Assembly: GCA_008828725.1 (NCBI GenBank)
Contig: MEHQ01002062.1
Location: 1-64,000, forward strand
DNA length: 64,000 nucleotides
Origin: Saccharina japonica
Lineage: Eukaryota; Sar; Phaeophyceae; Laminariales; Laminariaceae
Direction: 5' to 3'
A program made the translations under genes and the position numbers. The notes under the pieces are model-generated. The model saw only the letters and a program-made list of their open reading frames with translations. It was not told the DNA's origin and made no database searches. Positions 57,572 through 64,000 of this stretch are shown piece after piece (the first letter of the stretch is position 1; every line of letters starts with the position of its first letter).

Positions 57572-58281
57572 TGACGCATGCTACGTTAAAGGACACCGTG
57601 TTTCTTCTGGGGGTGGTCTCATGAGGAGCTCTACACCCCACCCAAAACGTGCTTTCAGAGGAATGTAAAAATGCTACCTGATGAGAAATCCCTTGGCCGA
57701 ACTGTAACAATAATTTGTTTTTTACAAAAGTGAAAGTCCGACAGTTTTGGGGTTGAGGGCCCGTTTTAACGAAGAAGAAAAAAAATCAATTTGGAAAAAA
57801 CAAACAATCAAATCCGCTTTTCATTGGTCAACACACGCACCAGCACCAAAGATTAGGATCTTGGGGCATAATATTTGGTGCCGGTGCGTGTGTTGACCAA
57901 TGAAAAGCGAATTTGAATTTTATTTTTTTCCGAATTGAATTTATGTTACACTCGTTAATTCGGGCCCTAAGGAGCCCGATCATTTCAGAAAACGTTTCAG
58001 CCAAAACGAGGCGTGCTACGATAGAGGTGACACTTTTGGGCTGAAAGTTTTCCTGAACGATCGGGCTCCTTATCCCGAAGTTGTCGGAGTTCCATTGTAT
58101 TCTTGTATTCTTGTGTTGCGATGTGTTGCATGGTAGTCTTAGGCCATGATATAAATCATCGGGTAGCAATGGCATTTTCCTTCTAAATCAGTTTTGGGGG
58201 CGAAGTACAGAGCCCCTCAAGTGACCAACCACCCTCAGCGAAGGCATGGTGCGCCTGCATTCAGGCTACCGTAGCATACGT
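57572..58281. mobile_element. Two family A MITEs, the first split by family D
   Basis: First begins GACGCATGCTACGTTAAAGG, is interrupted by the D element, and resumes as TAAGGAGCCCGATC to about 58009. Second begins GGCGTGCTACGATAGAGGTG and ends GCTACCGTAGCATACGTC at 58281. Confidence 0.75.
57757..57967. mobile_element. Family D hairpin MITE inside a family A element
   Basis: GGGCCC ends, 211 bp, loop inverted relative to the other copies. It interrupts family A sequence between TTTTGGGGTTGA and TAAGGAGCCCG; right flank TAA, left flank TGA (a decayed TAA). Confidence 0.88.
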
Positions 58282-58970
58282 CAAACGTGATATCTCTATC
58301 ATCGTAGCACGCGTTGAAACACGCGAGATAACCCCGCAAAGGTTTCTCCCGGTACGGGAGGGTCGAACGTTTTAGCGCAACGTTGTTGTAAACCGGTTGA
58401 GCTGCTCGAAAGTGAGAAACCAAATACCGATTTTGTATTTAAATTTCCCTCCAGTAGGACCAGTGTGACTTTTCGACGCAATCCACGCGCTTTCGTCTTG
58501 AGACACGGGCCTCCATTCTTCTTAACAAACCGCGCAAGGATTGTCAACTGCGCGACGCAGTTTTGCCTACGCCGTAAAACCATGTGCCTTACGGTGGGTC
58601 TACATCGCTTACGCGGTACGTAGTGTGCTCCTTCCAGTATTTGCTAGAAACTATACTCTCTAGCACATGAAAAGCTTGGTCGGGCTGCACGAAAAACCGC
58701 CTTCGAAATCATGTTTGGGGTGGCGGGGTATGGATCTCCTCACGTGAAGAGCTCATAAAATAAGCCACCACCTTGCTTTGGCACTCGCTCATAGCAGCAC
58801 ACCGGCGATGCCACCACATCACGTCGAAACCCCCTCCATGTTTGCCGTCGACGCTTTTTTCCTCCTCGAGCTGTGGCCTGTATACACACATTATGTTTCT
58901 TAACTGCCTTGTTTTTGTTCTTCTTGCTTTGGCCCCGCCCGTGATAGTTCTGGCACGGCGTGGCTTTTAT

Positions 58971-59041
58971 CCCAGTGGCGCTTTCCATTCTTCCGGACCG
59001 GACGGTTTCATCGCTGCAACCCTCAGCGAAAACGTCACCGA
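58971..59041 (+). CDS. Candidate exon, unproven
   Basis: Between acceptor TTTTATCCCAG and donor GTATGG one frame reads GAFHSSGPDGFIAATLSENV then TE. The frame upstream encodes a hydrophobic run (CLVFVLLALAPPVIVLARRG) but has no acceptor that fits exon 23. Confidence 0.2.
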
Positions 59042-59309
59042 AGGTATGGGTGTGGGGTTCGATACGGGTGTGCCGCCGCCGACTGGTGCCAGGGTAGACT
59101 AGTGCCACGATAGAGGCATAGCTAATTTCGGCGGAAATGGTTTACGAATGACGGAGGTCCTTAAACCAAATAATTCAGAATTCCGTCAGTAGTTTTTTTT
59201 TTAGTATGCCTACGTAGGCTATTATGGGGTCGTTGATCGGGTTCAACTTTTGTTTATATTGTTTAATCGGTTTAAGGATGAGGTATGTATAGGTTTTCGA
59301 GTGAGTCAG

Positions 59310-59678
59310 ACGCGTGCTACGGCAGATAGAGCTACTGTACCTTATTTTGATTGAAATGTTTTCTGGATGACGGGGCTCCTCCAAACTCCTCAGGATTTCG
59401 TTTTAGCGTTGCACAATGTTTCGTTTTTTGACGTGAGGCCGTGGGATTTTTCATCGGGTAGTACTAATACGGGAGGCCATAGTAGATAGGATTAAATATT
59501 GTTAGTAAAGGTATGTAAGTATATAGAGTTTTGTCTACACCGCAAGTCCTGTTTTCTACGGCCCCCTGAAATATATCATTTTCCTCAAAAAAAACAGTTT
59601 TCGGGTGAGCTATAGACCCCCTCAAGTGAACGTCCTCATAAAAAATCAATGGTTTACCTCTACCGCAGCATGCGTCGG
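59310..59678. mobile_element. Family A MITE, long
   Basis: Left end GACGCGTGCTACGGCAGATA, right end CACCGCAGCATGCGTC-like (CTCTACCGCAGCATGCGTC). About 100 bp longer than usual because of an interior segment around 59470-59570. A left-end fragment lies at about 59103-59300. Confidence 0.7.
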
Positions 59679-60007
59679 CACTTCAGAAACGATGTTGAGC
59701 ACCTCTATAACAAGTGGCTAGGTATGTCCTTCCGACAACGACAGGAGGGCACGTGCTGTGGTGGGGGTTTGCAGAGTAGGGGGGGGTTGGCGTTTTTCGT
59801 CTGAGCTCCTTGCTTCAGGAGTTGCATTTCATCAAATAATTCGAAACATGACTCCCAAGAACTTTGTTCGCGCGTACAGCGTTTGTTTTCCTCCAAACAT
59901 CGTTTTCGGTGAGGTGAGATATGGAGCTCTTCAAGTGAGGAAGCTCAGACAAATCACGATGCACCTCTATCGTAGCATGCGTCGTTTGATCAAGGTTCAC
60001 ATACATG

Positions 60008-60252
60008 TCATCCCACGGTAGGGGCGCAAAAAAATTTTCTGAGCTCCTCACATAAGGAGCTCAATATCTCACCCAAAACCCGACTTCGGAAACATTCCCT
60101 CTCGCAACCCCACCAAACCTATCAATGCGGTAGTCGAAAAACAAACATACCAGCGAAATAATAATAGTATCCGGTGGTTAATCACGTGAGGAGCACAACC
60201 GGTCAGACATTATTGAGCCTAAAAGTGGTACCGCTACCGTGGGATTGCTCAT
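60008..60252. mobile_element. Family B MITE, reverse orientation
   Basis: Ends GTCATCCCACGGTAGGGG and GCTACCGTGGGATTGCTC. The outermost two bases at the left are altered and no clean target duplication is visible. Confidence 0.8.
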
Positions 60253-60273
60253 TTACACTCTACTGCAGTCCTG

Positions 60274-60522
60274 GGACCGGTGCTACAGTAGAGGTAGCAC
60301 TTTTTGGCTGAATCGTTTTGTGAACGATCGGGCTCCTTAACCCAAATTCGTCGGACTTTCATTTTTGTGACGAAATATGTTTCAGACTGTACTTCGGTCG
60401 TGAGATTTATCATCCGGCAGCACTTTTATTTTTCCTCAAAAATCATTTGTTCGGTGAGGTATGACGCTCCTTAAGTGAGGAGCTCAGAAAAAAAATGGTG
60501 CACCTCTATCGTAGCATGCGTC
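60274..60522. mobile_element. Family A MITE, TSD CTGG
   Basis: Ends GACCGGTGCTACAGTAGAGG and CTCTATCGTAGCATGCGTC, 249 bp, perfect CTGG flanks. Confidence 0.92.
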
Positions 60523-61446
60523 CTGGAGAGCAAAACATACTGGTGAAATCATCTTAACAATAGGTAGTGGCAGCTTGCTTGAGAAACTGAGTCTGGGTTC
60601 GGTACAATTTTGTGACAGGGGGGGGGGTCCCCTAGTAAATAGGGCCAAAATATTATAGATAAAAAGGGTAAATATGTTGGTTTTTGTGTGTGCCGTAGGT
60701 CCTAATTAATAGAGGCCCCCCGTTATAGTACGCAGGGGTTTCCCTGTGGGGGTGGCCCTAAACGCCATGGGCCTACAGCGGGACGCCAATACCCCACCTG
60801 AACCGATATTCTGATAAATATGTCCCTTTTGAGCAGCGCTACGATAGATATAGAACTTTGGGCCTGGAAAGTATCCAAAACAACATCGCACGTTTATTCT
60901 CGTGTTGGAAGTGTTTTTTTTTAATCGTTTTATGCTTGAGCAGTGGGATTTTTCATCGGGTAGCAGTTTTGAGGTTCGTCTGAAGTCAGCTATTGTGGTT
61001 AGGTTTACAGCTTCTCAAGTGCGCCTTTAAAGCCCTACGAACACACCCATGGGCCACCTGTTAGTTTGACGAGTACAACCATGTACACGACTAACACACG
61101 GGGATTCCAGTATTGTTGTGTTGTTCTGCAGTGTCGACAGAGCAGCGCCCACAAACCAGAAACGGTTCTCGTCAAATGTGCTCACTGTACCTCTAGCGTA
61201 GGATGCGTCGAGCGCTGCGTAGCCTCCTCTGCTCTAACCCTCACAGACGTCCTCTGTACCTCGAACACAATGCGTCCGTTGCACGTCAGGGCGCGCCGGC
61301 CATCACGGTGTCGGCGGCGGTTGCGTAAGGTCGTCACCTCCCCCCAGGACACGTCTATGAGAGAAGATACGAATGGCCGGGTTGTGTTGTGCTGCTGCTG
61401 TGTGTTTTGGGGCTATCACTAGCTTGTCCATTTCTTGTGGATGCAG

Positions 61447-61569
61447 GACGCGTTGTTTTTGCACTACGTGCTGCGCGAGACGCGTGTCGCGATCGCTAGG
61501 GTCAGCTCCTCTTTAGGACAGCGTGCGTTCACTCACGAGGTGGCCCGTCTTCGCCGAGAAACAAATTAA
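61447..61569 (+). CDS. Candidate terminal exon of the Patched-family gene
   Basis: Excellent acceptor (TTTCTTGTGGATGCAG) and 40 codons to a TAA: DALFLHYVLRETRVAIARVS then SLGQRAFTHEVARLRRETN. Phase 0 entry fits exon 23, giving TFG-DALFLHYVL, but the conserved HGL-FLPV of Patched TM12 is missing, so the link is weak. Confidence 0.25.
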   Translation, partial: DALFLHYVLRETRVAIARVSSSLGQRAFTHEVARLRRETN

Positions 61570-61580
61570 GGCCATAGATA

Positions 61581-61635
61581 TGGGTGCGGTGGGTGGGTGG
61601 GTGGGTAGGTGGGTGGGTGAGTGGGTGGCTGGGTG
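61581..61635. repeat. GGGT repeat, G-quadruplex-prone
   Basis: About 12 GGGT/GGTG units on the + strand, enough G-triplets for a quadruplex. It lies just after the stop of the candidate terminal exon at 61447-61569. Confidence 0.9.
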
Positions 61636-62181
61636 AAATACGTATATTACTGTAAATGTGTTCGTATACCGAGCTATCGGGATAAACGATCGATCGATTC
61701 CCCTGCGCAGGGTGATTCATCCTTATGGCGTTACTGGGTGGAGGGAGTGTGGATGCTATACTATATTTTGTAGTAGGAAACGAAATCATGTTAGCAATGC
61801 CACTTGGGGCATCGTTGTATCATGTGGCCCTCGATGTCGTCCATCGAGTGTACCTTCTCACTAGTGAATATGCGGTATTGGGATTGCGTCAGGTATAGAC
61901 CTCCTCGAACTTGTGAGCCTCATGATTGTTTTGATGCACGACAGTACTACTGCTGTGCAGTGGCGCCAGCATGTTGACGTGTCTTAGGGTAACTCCAGTA
62001 CATTGTCAGACACCACCCACAGCGCGCACGATTTTGGCTTCCGTCGTCGATCGCAATGACACACCATCGTCAACGGTTATATGGGCAGTAGCCGGCTATG
62101 GTTTCAACGGCTCTCGGTATAGCGGCATGCTACTGTAGGAGTGTACTACTGAAGTACACAGTAACATCGCAACGGGAGTGA

Positions 62182-62285
62182 CTAAGAATAGTCCCGGAAA
62201 TATTCGCGGGTGGGAGGCAGGTGAATGGGGTCGGACGATTCGATGTATCCGCAGTCCACGATGAACGCATACATGATAAAACCTT
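62182..62285 (-). CDS. Candidate terminal exon of an unknown gene
   Basis: On the - strand, after acceptor CCTTGAGCTTGCAG, the frame reads GFIMYAFIVDCGYIESSDPI then HLPPTREYFRDYS and a TAG. Composition looks coding. If real, a gene entering from beyond the right edge converges on the Patched-family gene. Confidence 0.35.
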
Positions 62286-62621
62286 CTGCAAGCTCAAGGG
62301 AGGGGAGACGTATGCGATACATGCGCGGCCACGCAGGCCTCAAAACCGAACGCGGCTGTAGGCATGCCTGGCCACAACAGATCTTCCCCCCCAGCCACAT
62401 GACACGAGCACGTGTAAAAAGAGCATTTCGATGCCGTGCTAGCAAGACGCCACCTTTTATAGTGGCAAACGTGGTGGAAATTAAAAACATGGATCAAGGT
62501 CGACCTAGCCGTTGCCTAACGCGGCCTCCGAACATATTTTTCTCTACTTGTGTGCGTGTGATTGACAGGCTATTTTATTGATCTAATGTTCTTTGTAATT
62601 TAAAGCAAACTTCCCCGATGA

Positions 62622-62756
62622 TCACGGGGGCACGATAGCCTCTCCGAGGTACGGAAATGTTTCCGATCCAAGTTGAACGGACACGGCACACCGCACGGCG
62701 GTCGGGAAACGCTGAGTGCACTCATACACCTGTTCCTCCGCAACAATGCGTGTAAC
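62622..62756 (-). CDS. Candidate exon of an unknown minus-strand gene
   Basis: After acceptor TTTATTTAGGCGGACAG on the - strand: VTRIVAEEQVYECTQRFPTA, then VRCAVSVQLGSETFPYLGEA and a TGA. AATAAA lies about 45 bp beyond the stop, so this may itself be a terminal exon, or an upstream exon of the one at 62182 through an internal donor (GTACCT). Confidence 0.35.
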   Translation of the reverse strand, partial: VTRIVAEEQVYECTQRFPTAVRCAVSVQLGSETFPYLGEAIVPP

Positions 62757-63525
62757 CTGTCCGCCTAAATAAACCAAAGACGCTCGTACTCTTACGCGGT
62801 GACTGTACCTCAAGCATACATAGAACTTCAAACTCCGTCGTACAAAAAACGAGCACATGTTGGGTGTTGTTTCAAAGCCGCCCCGGTGGGAAATCGACGC
62901 TGCGTTCCTTGCATGTCACTTCGTTTTTATCCTGCCAACCCCCCGACCAGATGCAAGCTACAGTCTTTCGGACAACGTGAATACTTAAGCGCGCCGATAT
63001 CCTGCTATGAACGCCCTTTTTGTGCAACACATCCTTCGCCAAGGTTCACAGTACGTGTCGAACATCATGATGTGGGCACTGCTCTATGGTTCCGTTTAAC
63101 GAGACACTACTGTAGTTGAAATTGCGAGCTGTGCTAGCTCGTTTACTTTACGTACCCATCGACGTGCTTTTGCGAGTGTTCCGGTTTAACGCAAGCCTCG
63201 GACATATCGATACACCCTAAAGCATCGTGTGCAAAAAAGGAAACTAGTCGACCGGCACTGAAACGGACACCCATCTTTCACAGCCTATGTTTGACGTATC
63301 ACATCTCACACCGTTTGCAGTCCTCACATAAACTAACCAAGGCAATATGGCCCACTTCACCCCTTTTCAACATAATCGGGATGCCGGTCTGCAAGCCCCC
63401 TAAGAATCGCAAGTCGGCCAGTCGCTAGTCTTGCTCAAACGTCTCGCAGGCATGTTTCCAGCCTAATTCAGAAGGGCCGCCACACAACGACACGGGGACA
63501 CATCTAAGGTCTCCTCAGGCTCGTA

Positions 63526-63776
63526 TGACGGCAGACGCGCACCATGTTTGTGCTTTAGCGTGGTCACCTGAGGAGCTCTAGAGTACACATCGCCCAAAAC
63601 CACTGATGTTGGAGGAAAATAAAAGTCCTACCCGATGAACAATCCCATGGGCAAACTCTAAGCATAAAATGTAGAAACAGTATGTTTACACGAAACTGAA
63701 TTCGGGTTAAGGAGGCCCGTCTTTCAACAACAAAATCAGCCCCAAACTTGTGCTACCTCCATCGTAGCAACGCGCC
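63526..63776. mobile_element. Family A MITE, diverged left end
   Basis: Starts near GACGGCAGACGCGCACCATG, interior GAGGAGCTCTAGAG and TTGGAGGAAAATAAAAG, right end CCTCCATCGTAGCAACGCG. Confidence 0.65.
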
Positions 63777-64000
63777 CTAAGGTTTATTGTCCCCGGTGAA
63801 TGGTATCTATACTCCACCCAAACCCTCGCCCTTGACGAAACGCCTATGTATGCGGAAGCCAGCGAATACTACGCCCTCGGCTCTAGGTAGATGCGGTCTG
63901 CGGCTGTAAGCATAAACCGAAGATAAAATCGAACGACAAACATATGAATGAGTTTGTTCACAAGGGTTTCAAAGCTGTTGATCCATTCCCCAGTTCAGCG

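Noticed and set aside
1992-60522. Regularly recurring GAGGTGCACC / GGTGCACC motifs as regulatory sites
   Set aside because: They are the terminal repeats of family A elements, paired at 240-270 bp and flanked by target duplications.
1-64000. Retroviral, LTR-element or Polinton coding regions
   Set aside because: I saw no reverse transcriptase, integrase, protease, capsid or polymerase motif in any frame and no paired long terminal repeats.

Overview
The window is nuclear DNA of an intron-rich eukaryote. One gene on the + strand accounts for almost all recognisable coding sequence: a Patched/sterol-sensing RND-family membrane protein cut into at least 23 short exons (52-214 bp coding, typically about 110 bp) between 1376 and 48165, with introns averaging about 2 kb. 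All 22 joins between consecutive exons keep the reading frame, and the peptides follow the Patched order (TM1, first luminal loop, TM2-6 with a GVDDM motif, TM7, second luminal loop, TM8-12 with a GLVVDYMVH motif). Exons are rich in G/C-ending codons while introns are repeat-filled. Brown algae (Phaeophyceae) or another large-intron stramenopile fit best, but this is an inference from architecture and not proven.

Layout: 1-1375 upstream DNA and hairpin repeats; 1376-1589 first exon; 1590-14523 a 12.9-kb first intron with microsatellites, SINE and MITE copies, an exact 1.79-kb duplication next to a single N, and a strange A-rich stretch; 14524-43537 exons 2-21; 44310-49878 and 50161-55457 two ~98% identical copies of a 5.3-5.6-kb block, each carrying exons 22 and 23; 55458-64000 repeats, several unproven candidate 3' exons, and candidate terminal exons of a gene on the - strand. 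The exon completing TM12 and the stop codon of the Patched gene were not securely found.

The introns are dominated by small non-autonomous elements with inverted ends. Families A (about 240-270 bp, ends GACGCATGCTACGATAGAGG) and B (about 245 bp, ends GAGTCATCCCACGGTAGGGG) share a terminal pattern and internal motifs, and ten copies have perfect 4-bp target duplications of varied sequence. Family D is a ~210-bp near-perfect hairpin with GGGCCC ends and TTA duplications (PIF/Harbinger type). Family C is an ~85-bp hairpin repeat, family E a palindromic repeat with AATAAGAAACAGG ends, and S a tRNA-headed SINE. Several are nested, which orders their activity.

The two most informative structures are duplications. 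The 6.7/9.0-kb duplication is base-identical and adjoins the N, so it is probably an unmerged contig overlap. The 44.3/50.2-kb duplication carries identical exons, slightly diverged introns and one B element present in only one copy. Splicing exon 23 of copy 1 into exon 22 of copy 2 would give an immediate stop, so the copies cannot both be read in series. Two haplotypes laid end to end, or a real duplication with alternative exon pairs, are the two explanations.
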